A stretch of DNA of 64,000 bases from CAJXZP01 sp963974475 (GTDB lineage Bacteria > Bacteroidota > Bacteroidia > Flavobacteriales_G > Salibacteraceae): NCBI GenBank assembly GCA_963974475.1, contig CAXBCR010000012.1, positions 1 to 64,000 on the forward strand, given 5' to 3'. Below, one piece after another: positions 14,882 to 24,205 of this stretch. The position numbers and the translations under genes are program-made. The notes under the pieces were generated by a model that worked only from the letters and a program-made list of their open reading frames with translations, had not been told where the DNA came from and did no database searches. Each line of letters opens with the position of its first letter. The first letter of the stretch is position 1.

Positions 14882-15877
14882 TTAAGCTTTTCCACCTCCA
14901 AAATGAACCCTTGGCATCTCTATTTTGAAAACGCTTCCATTCGGCTTATTATCTCTAATGGTTAATTTGCCTTTCATTTCTTGCACCAAATTGGCCACCA
15001 AGTACAATCCTAAACCGGTACCTTTCGATTTGCGGGTAGACTCATTTCCGACCCGGTAAAATTTAGATAAAATCTTAGGTTTCTCCTCATCCAATATTCC
15101 TAAACCATTATCTGCCACTTCCAGACAGATGTGCTTGTCTTTAGACCGTAATCGAATAACAATTTCGGTGTCGTTTTCGCTGTATTTAGAAGCATTCTCC
15201 AACAAGTTTTGTAGGATGAGGTCAAAACTCAAAACATCCATTTCCACAGCGATTTCCGAATCGGTTTCTAATCGCAATTTTTGCGGTATTAACACATTAT
15301 ATTTTTGGACTAATTTAGAAACATGCTGCACTAAATCAACCTCTTCTGGAAACAACTCAAAACCAGTTTTCTCCATTCTAGAAGTCGCTAAAATGTTGTT
15401 AATCAAATGATTTAATCGCTCCGACTCTTGCGCTGCCTTTCCCAATACCATTTGCATTTTATCTGGCTCAAGTTTTCTTCGCATCAGGGTTTCTATATTC
15501 AATTTTATGGCTGCCAACGGAGAATTCAATTCATGGGTCACGGCTAGCATAAAGTTTTGTTCTTGTTTGGCTAAGTCTAATTCCTTTTTATGCGCTTTTT
15601 TGATCAGGTAAAACCCTGTCAGCAAAATGACTAAGAATACGCCACCTTCCCCTAAAATCATCATTTTCTTTTTGAAGAATACGGTATCCAAATGCTGTTT
15701 TTCTATTATTTGATGCGCCTTATCAAATGAAGCCCCCAAATCTACAATCACCTTTTCTAAACCGATAATTTCAGCGTTAAGCTCAAAAATTAAATACGTC
15801 CACCAAAAAAATTGAAGAATAGTGTATCCCATCAAAACATAGATGAATACTGAAATATGTCGTTCGTTTAATTTCAT
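14882..15877 (-). CDS. Orphan membrane sensor histidine kinase
   Basis: I place the start at 15877 (MKLNERHISVFIYVLMG); the longer frame passes through the terminator of the upstream gene. Two membrane segments (about 8-31 and 72-92) enclose a short helical periplasmic region. HisKA has His115 in LAVTHELNSPLAAIK, and HATPase has NLLENASKYS, DNGLGI and GTGLGLYLV. The product is 331 residues. No response regulator is adjacent, so its partner is elsewhere. The signal is unknown. Confidence 0.85.
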   Translation of the reverse strand: MKLNERHISVFIYVLMGYTILQFFWWTYLIFELNAEIIGLEKVIVDLGASFDKAHQIIEKQHLDTVFFKKKMMILGEGGVFLVILLTGFYLIKKAHKKELDLAKQEQNFMLAVTHELNSPLAAIKLNIETLMRRKLEPDKMQMVLGKAAQESERLNHLINNILATSRMEKTGFELFPEEVDLVQHVSKLVQKYNVLIPQKLRLETDSEIAVEMDVLSFDLILQNLLENASKYSENDTEIVIRLRSKDKHICLEVADNGLGILDEEKPKILSKFYRVGNESTRKSKGTGLGLYLVANLVQEMKGKLTIRDNKPNGSVFKIEMPRVHFGGGKA

Positions 15878-15883
15878 AGAGCA

Positions 15884-15930
15884 CAAAAAAAGCCAAAGGT
15901 AGAAAATGCAATCACTTTCCAACTTTGGCT
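15884..15930 (-). terminator. Terminator of the DUF2911 gene
   Basis: AGCCAAAG (15891-15898) pairs with CTTTGGCT (15923-15930). On the minus strand the stem is followed by a run of T. The loop is long (24 bases), and its AAAG/CTTT parts may extend the stem. Confidence 0.65.
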
Positions 15931-15951
15931 TCCCAATTTTTTAGCTTTTTA

Positions 15952-16794
15952 CTATTTAGCCCATTCCGCTAAATTGGCTTTGTTTCTTTTAATGTAAGCA
16001 TCATATTTTGCTTCTTCACTCATAGCCAACGCTTCTTTCGCTGTTTTTACAGCCATTTTCACGTCTCCATTTGCAGCATACGCTTCCGATAAAACCGTTA
16101 AATTCCAAAATTTCTTTTGTTGAGAAGTCGATTTAATCGCTAAATCCAAAGCTTCTTTTTTGTCGCCACCATTCTCTAATAAATAACTAGCTGCCTTGTT
16201 GTATACACTAAAACTTCCGTCTGCTTTTTTTACCGATTCTGCTAAAATCACTTTAGCCAACTCATTGGTGTTGGCTGTAATTTCAAATCCTACTTTCACC
16301 TTATCCCAATACAAACTCAACACACATGAATTGTTTGTGATTTGGTCGATAGAATAAAGCATGCTTTCAGTCATTTCTGATTTTTGAGGTACACCCACTA
16401 CACGTACAACATCGCTAGCACTGGTGTATTTATCTACTCCCCATCCATCTACATACGAACTGATAATAAAAGTCCATTCGGTTTCAAACGGTACAATGTA
16501 TAGCGCATATTTACCCGCTTTTACTTCTTTGCCACCAATCATTACATCGGTACTAAATTCAATTTTGGTAGATGCATTGGCACCTGCTCTCCATGTTTCT
16601 CCGTAAGGTACTAAATCACCAAAAGTGGTTCTTCCTTTCACTCCCGGACGTGAGTAATCCATAGATATATCTGTTACCCCCATTCTTTGCGTAAAACTAG
16701 CGTGAGGACTTGGTTGTGGTAGTTCTTGAGCGCCTACGTTGGCACTAAATAAAGCGACCATCATAATAGCCACTAACGATTTAATTTTTTTCAT
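15952..16794 (-). CDS. DUF2911 domain secreted protein
   Basis: The start is the ATG at 16794, which gives a signal peptide (MKKIKSLVAIMMVALFSANVGAQ); the frame to 16833 only adds 13 residues before it. The mature part opens with the DUF2911 signature (PHASFTQRMGVTDISMDYSRP, GRTTFGDLVPYGETWRAGAN) and ends in a helical TPR-like region (about 200-280). Function is unknown; the family is common in Bacteroidota envelopes. A terminator separates it from the histidine kinase gene downstream, so co-function is not implied. Confidence 0.85.
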   Translation of the reverse strand: MKKIKSLVAIMMVALFSANVGAQELPQPSPHASFTQRMGVTDISMDYSRPGVKGRTTFGDLVPYGETWRAGANASTKIEFSTDVMIGGKEVKAGKYALYIVPFETEWTFIISSYVDGWGVDKYTSASDVVRVVGVPQKSEMTESMLYSIDQITNNSCVLSLYWDKVKVGFEITANTNELAKVILAESVKKADGSFSVYNKAASYLLENGGDKKEALDLAIKSTSQQKKFWNLTVLSEAYAANGDVKMAVKTAKEALAMSEEAKYDAYIKRNKANLAEWAK

Positions 16795-16916
16795 ATCGAT
16801 TGAATTTGATTTATTTCTCGCAATATTAACCAATCCATAAATACCAAAAGTGGATATGACCAGATTAATAATTAATTAACTATCCTTTTTTTCCCACTTC
16901 ATACTCTTTTTCTACC

Positions 16917-16925
16917 TAAATTTGC
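16917..16925 (+). promoter_or_regulatory. -7 promoter element of the aldehyde dehydrogenase gene
   Basis: TAAATTTGC is a perfect match to the Bacteroidota -7 element, 30 bases before the ATG. The -33 region has only a T-rich stretch. Confidence 0.55.
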
Positions 16926-16955
16926 AGTCCATTTTAAAGAAAAAAACTGAATATA

Positions 16956-18497
16956 ATGAGCAACGATTACGGCATACAAGATGCGCTTAAGCAACTTGGA
17001 ATTCAAGAATTAAACGCAGGTACATCTACTGGTAAAGACTTTTTTGGTAACGGACCAGTTTTTGAATCTACTTCTCCGGTTGACGGTAAAGTGATTGGAA
17101 AAATTTCTTCTACCACCGCAGATGATTATAGCAAAATGATGGACAAAGCTCAAGGGGCTTTTAAAGAATGGCGTGTAGTCCCTGCTCCTATTAGAGGTGA
17201 GTTTGTGCGTCAATTTGGAAATAAATTACGTGACCTTAAGGATCCACTCGGAAGATTAGTTTCATACGAAATGGGAAAATCTTTGCAAGAAGGTTGGGGT
17301 GAAGTGCAAGAAATGATTGATATCTGTGATTACGCGGTGGGTTTATCTCGTCAGTTGCACGGTTTGACTATTAAATCTGAACGTCCTATGCATCACATGC
17401 AAGAGCAATATCATCCATTAGGAACTATTGGTGTGATTTCTGCTTTTAACTTTCCAGTAGCTGTTTGGGCTTGGAACGCTGCAATTGCATGGGTTTGTGG
17501 AGATACTGTTGTTTGGAAAGCATCTGAAAAAGCACCTATGTGTGGAATAGCTTGTCAGAATATTTTCAACATGGTGGCTGCCGAAAATGATGTTCCTGAA
17601 GGGCTTTCTAACATCATCACCGGTGATTATAAAGTAGGAGAAATGATGACTACTGATAAACGTGTACCTCTTGTTTCTGCCACTGGTTCTATCCGTATGG
17701 GTAAAATTGTTGGGCAAGCAGTGGCGGCTCGTTTAGGTAAATCAATTCTTGAATTAGGTGGAAACAATGCCATTATTGTTACCCCAGAAGCGGACATGGA
17801 AATGACCGTGATTGGTGCGGTATTTGGCGCAGTAGGAACTGCTGGTCAACGTTGTACTTCAACCCGTAGATTAATAATTCACGAATCTGTTTACGATAAA
17901 GTAAAAGATTTGGTAATGAAAGCATACGATCAAATCAAAATTGGAAACCCGTTAGATCCTTCTAACCACATGGGGCCACTTATTGATACTGATTCTGTCG
18001 CATTATACACCGCAGCATTAGAAAAACTAAAAGCCGAAGGCGGAACGATAGTTCGTGAAGGTGGCGTTTTAGAAGGTCCTGGTTTTGAAACCGGATGTTA
18101 TGTTAAACCGGCCATTTGCGAAGGTGAAATAGGATATAAAATTATTCAAGACGAAACATTTGCACCTATTTTATACCTACTTAAATACAGCACTTTTGAC
18201 GAAGCCATCGAACTTCAAAATGGTGTGGTACAAGGGTTATCATCGGCTATCATGACCAACAATATGCGTGAAGCGCAACTTTTCTTATCTGCTTCCGGTT
18301 CTGATTGTGGAATTGCAAACGTAAATATCGGTACTTCAGGTGCAGAGATTGGCGGTGCTTTCGGTGGCGAAAAAGAAACCGGTGGTGGACGTGAGTCTGG
18401 TTCTGATGCTTGGAAAGCGTACATGAGACGTCAAACCAATACCATCAACTACGGTACAGATTTACCACTAGCGCAAGGCATTAAATTTGATTTTTAG
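16956..18497 (+). CDS. ALDH7-type aldehyde dehydrogenase (aminoadipate-semialdehyde dehydrogenase-like)
   Basis: The 513-residue protein has the full ALDH fold with GVISAFNFPVAVWAWN, WKASEKAP (NAD-binding Lys), ELGGNNAIIV (catalytic Glu) and GTAGQRCTSTRR (catalytic Cys). Length and the motifs around GNN and QRCTSTRR match the ALDH7 group, which oxidises alpha-aminoadipate semialdehyde/piperideine-6-carboxylate in lysine breakdown. Substrate assignment is from family resemblance only. It is a single-gene unit between its own promoter and a terminator. Confidence 0.88.
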   Translation: MSNDYGIQDALKQLGIQELNAGTSTGKDFFGNGPVFESTSPVDGKVIGKISSTTADDYSKMMDKAQGAFKEWRVVPAPIRGEFVRQFGNKLRDLKDPLGRLVSYEMGKSLQEGWGEVQEMIDICDYAVGLSRQLHGLTIKSERPMHHMQEQYHPLGTIGVISAFNFPVAVWAWNAAIAWVCGDTVVWKASEKAPMCGIACQNIFNMVAAENDVPEGLSNIITGDYKVGEMMTTDKRVPLVSATGSIRMGKIVGQAVAARLGKSILELGGNNAIIVTPEADMEMTVIGAVFGAVGTAGQRCTSTRRLIIHESVYDKVKDLVMKAYDQIKIGNPLDPSNHMGPLIDTDSVALYTAALEKLKAEGGTIVREGGVLEGPGFETGCYVKPAICEGEIGYKIIQDETFAPILYLLKYSTFDEAIELQNGVVQGLSSAIMTNNMREAQLFLSASGSDCGIANVNIGTSGAEIGGAFGGEKETGGGRESGSDAWKAYMRRQTNTINYGTDLPLAQGIKFDF

Positions 18498-18554
18498 CAT
18501 CCTCCGAAGCCTTGGCGTAGGAGAATTACAATACATAGATTAAAGGCTATTCTC

Positions 18555-18589
18555 AAAAAAGGCTGTTTCAAAAGATTCAGCCTTTTTTT
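18555..18589 (+). terminator. Terminator of the aldehyde dehydrogenase gene
   Basis: AAAAGGCTG (18557-18565) pairs with CAGCCTTTT (18578-18586), with a 12-base loop and a T run continuing from the right arm. Confidence 0.85.
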
Positions 18590-18617
18590 ATGCGCTTTTT
18601 CGTTTCCATTTATCACC

Positions 18618-18626
18618 TACATTTGC
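18618..18626 (+). promoter_or_regulatory. -7 promoter element of the EamA transporter gene
   Basis: TACATTTGC matches the consensus perfectly, 16 bases before the ATG at 18643, so the mRNA leader must be very short. Confidence 0.5.
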
Positions 18627-18642
18627 CGCTTCAAAATTTCAA

Positions 18643-19551
18643 ATGAAAAGCAACAATCTTACAGCACATCTGGCGGTTTTGGGCGCCAACATAATTTACG
18701 GAGTTACCTTCTCTGTGGCCAAAGATGTGATGCCTGATTACCTCACCCCAAATGCTTTTATTTTAGTGAGAGTCACGGGAGCGGTGCTATTGTTTTGGCT
18801 ACTTGCAAAAGCTCTGCGGATCAACGAAACCATTCAAAAAAGAGACTGGTTGCGATTGGGTTTAGCCGGCTTTTTTGGTGTTGCCGCTAATCAGCTCTTA
18901 TTCTTTCAAGGGTTATCGCTAACCACACCTATCAATGCCGCTATTATTATGACCGTAAACCCGGTTATGGTATTAATCATTGCAGCGGTAGTACTCCGAA
19001 ACAAGATTACCCTAACCAAATCGGTTGGGATAGTATTAGGACTTAGTGGCGCTCTTCTTCTCAATACGTATGTGAATGATCAATGGGTAATTCCGTCATT
19101 TAACGGAGGCACTTCTACGGGCGATCTGTTAGTTTTTATTAATGCCACTTCCTACGCTATTTACATGGTAATTATTAAACCGGTTATGCAAAAGTATAAT
19201 CCGGTAACCGTTATTAAATGGATATTCACCTTTGGTTTTATCTATGTTTTACCCTTCGGATTCACCCAATTAATAGCGACCGATTTTGGGTCTATTCCAC
19301 GTTTTGTGTATGCCGAAATTACCTTTGTGGTTATTGCTACCACATTTTTTGCCTACTTATTTAATATCTACGGACTCAAAAAATTGAACCCTTCTACGGT
19401 AAGTATTTACATTTATTTACAACCATTTTTCGCTACCGTGGTGGCTTTAATGTGGGGAAAGGATGATTTGAGTTTTATAAAAATTGTTTCAGCCGCATTA
19501 ATTTTCGCAGGTGTTTACCTGGTAAGCAAGCGGCAAAAAAGAAGCCTTTAA
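18643..19551 (+). CDS. EamA/DMT-family membrane transporter
   Basis: The 302-residue protein has ten hydrophobic segments arranged as two EamA repeats, with the usual ANIIYGVTFSVAKD opening, NQLLFFQGL and PINAAIIMTVNPV in repeat one and SIYIYLQPFFATVVALMWG in repeat two. Members export metabolites or amino acids across the inner membrane; substrate cannot be inferred here. It is a single gene. Confidence 0.87.
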   Translation: MKSNNLTAHLAVLGANIIYGVTFSVAKDVMPDYLTPNAFILVRVTGAVLLFWLLAKALRINETIQKRDWLRLGLAGFFGVAANQLLFFQGLSLTTPINAAIIMTVNPVMVLIIAAVVLRNKITLTKSVGIVLGLSGALLLNTYVNDQWVIPSFNGGTSTGDLLVFINATSYAIYMVIIKPVMQKYNPVTVIKWIFTFGFIYVLPFGFTQLIATDFGSIPRFVYAEITFVVIATTFFAYLFNIYGLKKLNPSTVSIYIYLQPFFATVVALMWGKDDLSFIKIVSAALIFAGVYLVSKRQKRSL

Positions 19552-19725
19552 CACCCCCTTTTTCGCAATTTCCATACAGAAAAAAATGGATTAATTAGGG
19601 CAAATCGAACCCTATTCCTACGCATTTTTAGGTGTAAATACTTCCTACCTCAATTTCCAAATAGGCCATAGCCATTTTTTAATTCGCTGATTTTCTGTAT
19701 CTTTTGAGCTTCAAACCTAAGCTAT

Positions 19726-21012
19726 ATGGAAGTTCTTGATTTTATTACGATTTTGGTGGTATTAGCCGCATTTTTTCTATTCGTTAACGTAAAACTATTA
19801 AAACTCCCCTCCACCATCGGACTCATGATATTGGCGTTGAGCTTATCCCTATTCATTATTTTTGGTGAAGTGGTTTTTAGCTCCCTCAAATCGATAGCTA
19901 GCGACCTGATGACCGAGTATGATTTTTCAAAAGTTCTCTTTCAGGTCATGCTTAGTTTCTTGCTCTTTGCTGGAGCCTTAGAGCTAGACCTTCGAAAATT
20001 GGGGGAAGAAAAATGGGTGATTTTTATTCTAGCCACCACCGGAGTTCTTATTTCCACTTTTGTAGTAGGCTATGCCATGTATTTCTTGTTACCATTGGTC
20101 GGTCTTCAACTTGATTTGATATTATGCCTTCTTTTTGGAGCACTAATATCTCCCACCGACCCAATAGCGGTTTTGGCAATGATTAAAAAAACAACCGTAT
20201 CCAAAAGCTTGGAAGCTCAAATTGCAGGCGAATCGCTTTTTAATGATGGTATCGGAGTAGTGGTTTTCTTAACCATTTTGCATATTGCCACTTCCGGAGT
20301 AGGTGGTCATATTGACCCTTCCGGAATTGCGATGTTGTTTGGCCAGGAGGTTTTTGGCGGAATTGCCCTCGGTGCGCTCTTCGGTTTTGCAGGTCTCAAA
20401 TTACTGATACTCATTGATAATGATCATACCGAAATAGAAGTTTTAGTCACCTTATCTATGGTACTTGCCGGAGCAAGTATTGCACATAGTCTTCACGTAT
20501 CTGGTCCACTAGCCATGGTAGTTATGGGCCTATTTGTTGGAAATAAAGGGCGTAGCGAGCAACTTGAAAATGCAGCTGGAGAATACGTTTATAAATTTTG
20601 GCACTTAATGGACGAAGCAATGAACGCCATATTATTTATACTAATAGGACTCCAAATCATTGTCATTCATTGGAACACCCATTACGTTTTGGCTGCTAGT
20701 TTTGCAATTGCGGTGGTTTTATTGGCTCGCCTTTTAGGCGTAGGTATACCCATCTCCCTATATCGAATTAAAGGAATAATTCCCAAGTACACCGTGCGTA
20801 TTTTAACATGGAGTGGACTTCGAGGCGGTATTTCTGTGGCATTAGCCCTCTCGCTTTACGAATATGGAAAATTGGGGGACCTTCCAATGGAAAATGTAGA
20901 TTTAATTACCGTTATGACCTACTGCGTAGTGTTATTTTCTATTGTAGTACAAGGGCTTACCGTAAAAAAACTATTTGCCAAAGCAGCCGAAAATTTACCG
21001 GATACGGAATAA
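19726..21012 (+). CDS. CPA1-family sodium:proton antiporter
   Basis: The 428-residue protein has about 12 membrane segments and the CPA1 (NhaP/NHE) motifs SPTDPIAVLAMIK, GESLFNDGIGVVVF (the conserved Asn-Asp ion-binding pair) and WSGLRGGISVALALS. It exchanges Na+ or K+ for protons across the inner membrane. No long cytoplasmic regulatory tail is present. It is transcribed alone, and no regulator is visible. Confidence 0.9.
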   Translation: MEVLDFITILVVLAAFFLFVNVKLLKLPSTIGLMILALSLSLFIIFGEVVFSSLKSIASDLMTEYDFSKVLFQVMLSFLLFAGALELDLRKLGEEKWVIFILATTGVLISTFVVGYAMYFLLPLVGLQLDLILCLLFGALISPTDPIAVLAMIKKTTVSKSLEAQIAGESLFNDGIGVVVFLTILHIATSGVGGHIDPSGIAMLFGQEVFGGIALGALFGFAGLKLLILIDNDHTEIEVLVTLSMVLAGASIAHSLHVSGPLAMVVMGLFVGNKGRSEQLENAAGEYVYKFWHLMDEAMNAILFILIGLQIIVIHWNTHYVLAASFAIAVVLLARLLGVGIPISLYRIKGIIPKYTVRILTWSGLRGGISVALALSLYEYGKLGDLPMENVDLITVMTYCVVLFSIVVQGLTVKKLFAKAAENLPDTE

Positions 21013-21088
21013 AACAAAGGCAAAATTGCACCATATCCCCCCATAAGTAATACGTTTTTAGTCGCATACATTTTCCACTCGTCTGATG

Positions 21089-21097
21089 TATCTTTGC
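21089..21097 (+). promoter_or_regulatory. -7 promoter element of the yicC-gmk operon
   Basis: TATCTTTGC is a perfect -7 match, 20 bases before the YicC ATG. The first four genes to 24202 are nearly contiguous and probably share it. Confidence 0.55.
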
Positions 21098-21117
21098 ACC
21101 CTTAAAATTAGAAGCAG

Positions 21118-21990
21118 ATGCTAAAGTCAATGACGGGGTTTGGGAAAGCCATGGGAATACGTGGGGATTTATCTTACAATGTGGAGATACGCTCATTAAA
21201 CAGCAAGCAAACCGATATTTACGTTCGGATGCCAAATGTTTATAAATCGAAAGAATTGGATTTAAGAACCATTCTTTCGAAAGCCTTATCGCGAGGAAAA
21301 ATTGAACTTTCACTAAATATTCATGGACCTGCAGTGGAATCACAGCAAACCATTAATGTAGAATTAGCCAAATTTTACCATCAGGAAATCAAAAATTTAG
21401 CCGGTGCTTTAAATGAAGGTACCGAAAATTTATTGACTACCGTTCTAAAAATGCCGGATGTGATGGTGAGCAAAACTGCGGTTTTAGAAACTGAGGAATG
21501 GACCTTTATTTTAGGTTTAGTGCAAGAAGCGATTGTAAAACATGCCGAATTTAGAGATGCCGAAGGGTTGACCTTAGAAAACGATTTTAAAGACCGTATT
21601 AATGAAATTACACGACTCTTAGTAGAAGTGGATAAATACGAAAGTATTCGTGTGGAATCCGTACGAGAGCGTTTAAACAAAGGTGTTGAAGAACTTGCCA
21701 AAAACGAAAATTTAGACAAAAACCGTCACGAACAAGAAATTATTTATTACATCGAAAAATTGGATATCAACGAAGAAAAAGTGCGTTTAAATGCCCATTT
21801 AAAATACTTTGTGGAAACCATGAATCAAGGTGGAATAGCGGGTAAAAAACTAGGCTTTATTACCCAGGAAATGGGAAGAGAAATAAATACATTAGGCTCA
21901 AAAGCATACCACCAAGACATTCAAAAAATTGTGGTACAAATGAAAGACGAGCTAGAAAAAATTAAAGAGCAAGTGCTAAACGTATTGTAG
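21118..21990 (+). CDS. YicC/YloC family endoribonuclease
   Basis: The 290-residue protein has the family start (MLKSMTGFGKA), NVEIRSLNSKQTDIYVRMP, and the C-terminal DUF1732 signature (GKKLGFITQEMGREINTLGSKA). Work on E. coli YicC supports an RNase role; the targets here are unknown. It lies 2 bases upstream of gmk, a conserved linkage in many bacteria. Confidence 0.92.
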   Translation: MLKSMTGFGKAMGIRGDLSYNVEIRSLNSKQTDIYVRMPNVYKSKELDLRTILSKALSRGKIELSLNIHGPAVESQQTINVELAKFYHQEIKNLAGALNEGTENLLTTVLKMPDVMVSKTAVLETEEWTFILGLVQEAIVKHAEFRDAEGLTLENDFKDRINEITRLLVEVDKYESIRVESVRERLNKGVEELAKNENLDKNRHEQEIIYYIEKLDINEEKVRLNAHLKYFVETMNQGGIAGKKLGFITQEMGREINTLGSKAYHQDIQKIVVQMKDELEKIKEQVLNVL

Positions 21991-21992
21991 CA

Positions 21993-22559
21993 ATGCAAGA
22001 AAAATTAGTTATCATATCAGCTCCATCTGGCGCAGGTAAATCAACCATTGTTGGACGAGTTTTACCGCATTTTAAAAACTTGAAATTCTCTATTTCTGCT
22101 ACCTCTCGTCAGCCTAGAGGAGAAGAAAAAGATGGCGAACACTACTACTTTTTATCGCCCGATGAATTTAGGGAAGCCATTAGCAACAATGCTTTTATAG
22201 AATGGGAAGAAGTATATCCAGATAATTTTTACGGTTCCCTTAAAAGTGAAGTTGAAAGACTATGGAAAGCTGGGAAAGCGGTAATTTTTGACATTGATGT
22301 GGTGGGAGCGTTAAACTTAAAAAAGCAATTTGGCAAAAAAGCGATTGCCATTTTTATTCAACCCCCTAGCGAAAAAGAATTAGAAAACAGATTGCGTGGA
22401 CGAGGTACGGATACCGAAGAAAAAATTCAAACAAGATTAGGAAAGGCCAAAGAAGAATTGGCAAGAGCACCCGAATTTGATGTGGTGGTTGTCAATGATG
22501 ATTTGGACAAGGCAACCAAAGAGGCTTACGAAATAATCGAAACGTTTTTGGATAACTAA
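21993..22559 (+). CDS. gmk: Guanylate kinase
   Basis: The 188-residue protein has the P-loop SAPSGAGKSTI near the N-terminus, SATSRQPRGEEKDGEHYYF (GMP-binding segment), and the lid region RLRGRGTDTEEKIQTRL. It converts GMP and ATP to GDP and ADP in the cytoplasm. Length is normal for bacterial Gmk. Confidence 0.96.
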   Translation: MQEKLVIISAPSGAGKSTIVGRVLPHFKNLKFSISATSRQPRGEEKDGEHYYFLSPDEFREAISNNAFIEWEEVYPDNFYGSLKSEVERLWKAGKAVIFDIDVVGALNLKKQFGKKAIAIFIQPPSEKELENRLRGRGTDTEEKIQTRLGKAKEELARAPEFDVVVVNDDLDKATKEAYEIIETFLDN

Positions 22560-22616
22560 ATTTCTTGAGTCCTTCCCCTCCCCTTTTTAGTTTCTGGGGT
22601 TAAAAGCAAAACCAAA

Positions 22617-23222
22617 ATGAACAAAAACATCGGCTTATTTTTCGGTACATTCAACCCCATACATGTGGGGCATTTGATACTCGCCAATTTTATGGCGCAG
22701 CAACCCGATATAGACCAAGTTTGGATGGTGGTAACTCCCCGAAACCCTTTCAAATCTAAAGACACTTTGCTCGAAGATATTCACCGGTTAGCTTTGGTAC
22801 GCGAGGCGGTAGATGCCAACCCGCTATTGGAGGCAAGTAACGTTGAATTTGATTTACCTCAACCCAATTACACCGTAAATACCTTAGCCGTTTTAGCCGA
22901 AAAGCACCCCAACAAAAAGTTTACCCTAATTATGGGCGAGGATAATTTACGCAGTTTTCATAAGTGGAAAAACTACGAAGTTATTCTTGAAAACCATTCG
23001 GTATTAGTGTACCCACGAATGTATACCGAATCGGAAAAAGTGGAGATATCAGCACAAGCCAAAACCTTGGAAAATCACCCCAAAATAAAGTTGGTAGATG
23101 CTCCTTTGATGAAAATTTCGTCTAGTGTAATTCGCCAAATGATTACCGAAGGAAAGGACGTGCAATACATACTTACACCTGAAGTTTTTAAGTACGTTGA
23201 TGAAATGAATTTTTATAGATAA
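22617..23222 (+). CDS. nadD: Nicotinate-nucleotide adenylyltransferase
   Basis: The 201-residue protein has the nucleotidyltransferase motif GTFNPIHVGHL near the start and the SSSVIRQMI motif (ISSxxIR) near the end, with LIMGEDNLRSFHKWKNY in between. It adenylates nicotinate mononucleotide to deamido-NAD. The start follows directly from the GLFFGTFNP signature. The last base of its stop is shared with the start of the next gene. Confidence 0.95.
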   Translation: MNKNIGLFFGTFNPIHVGHLILANFMAQQPDIDQVWMVVTPRNPFKSKDTLLEDIHRLALVREAVDANPLLEASNVEFDLPQPNYTVNTLAVLAEKHPNKKFTLIMGEDNLRSFHKWKNYEVILENHSVLVYPRMYTESEKVEISAQAKTLENHPKIKLVDAPLMKISSSVIRQMITEGKDVQYILTPEVFKYVDEMNFYR

Positions 23223-24202
23223 TGACGGTTAAAGTTCTCATAATTCGGTTTAGTTCTATTGGTGATATTGTATTAACCACCCCGGTAATTCGAAATATCA
23301 AGCAACAGTTGAATGAAGGTGACGTGGAGGTCCATTTTTTAAGTAAAACCCAATTCAAAGGAATTTTAGAACATAATCCGTACATTGATAAATTGCATTT
23401 AATTGACGATAAAGTTGCTCCAATTCTAGATGAACTGAAAGAAGAACGATACGATTATATTTTTGATTTGCACCGTAATTTACGTTCCGCTCAGGTAAAA
23501 CGAGGATTAGGAATAATGCATTTCACCTTTAAGAAATACAATATTCAGAAATGGATTTTGGTCAATTTCAAAGTCAACAAAATGCCCGATATGCATATTG
23601 TAGACCGCTATATGGAAACAACCAAAGCGTTCAATATTGTGAACGATAATAAAGGCTTAGACTATTTTATCCCTACAAAGGACGAGGTGGATTTAGCCAA
23701 CTTTCCTAAAGAATTCCAATCCGGATTTGTTGCATTTGCCATAGGCGGACAACACGAGGGTAAAATGCTTCCCAATCACAAAATTATTGAAATATGCAAT
23801 GGGTTGAATTCTCCCGTAATTCTATTGGGCGGTAAGGAAGATGCGCAAAACGGAGCAGAAATTGCACAAGAATCGACCAACGCTGTTTTTAATGCCTGCG
23901 GTAGGTTTAATTTAAACCAAAGCGCATCGCTACTCCAACAATCAAAAGCTGTAATTACCCATGACACCGGTTTAATGCACATTGCATCGGCACTCAAAAA
24001 GAAAGTTATTTCCATTTGGGGCGCCACCGTTCCGGAGTTTGGAATGTATCCGTACCTACCAGGTGAAGGCTCAAAAATTATTGAGCCCGAAGGCGTTTCT
24101 CGTCCGTATTCCAAACTAGGAAACAAACAATGGTACAAAGCTGCCTTTAAGGGGATGGAAAAAATTGATGTAGCAGAAGTTGTGGAGGCGGTAGAGAATT
24201 GA
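23222..24202 (+). CDS. Glycosyltransferase family 9 (heptosyltransferase-like)
   Basis: The 326-residue protein has the GT9 start (VLIIRFSSIGDIVLTTPVIRN), an ADP-heptose-type core (AFAIGGQHEGKMLP, GGKEDAQNGAEIA) and ITHDTGLMHIASAL. Members add heptose or related sugars to lipopolysaccharide core on the inner face of the inner membrane. Donor and acceptor are unknown. Its ATG overlaps the nadD stop codon (TAATG), so it is translationally coupled. Confidence 0.88.
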   Translation: MTVKVLIIRFSSIGDIVLTTPVIRNIKQQLNEGDVEVHFLSKTQFKGILEHNPYIDKLHLIDDKVAPILDELKEERYDYIFDLHRNLRSAQVKRGLGIMHFTFKKYNIQKWILVNFKVNKMPDMHIVDRYMETTKAFNIVNDNKGLDYFIPTKDEVDLANFPKEFQSGFVAFAIGGQHEGKMLPNHKIIEICNGLNSPVILLGGKEDAQNGAEIAQESTNAVFNACGRFNLNQSASLLQQSKAVITHDTGLMHIASALKKKVISIWGATVPEFGMYPYLPGEGSKIIEPEGVSRPYSKLGNKQWYKAAFKGMEKIDVAEVVEAVEN

Positions 24203-24205
24203 ATG

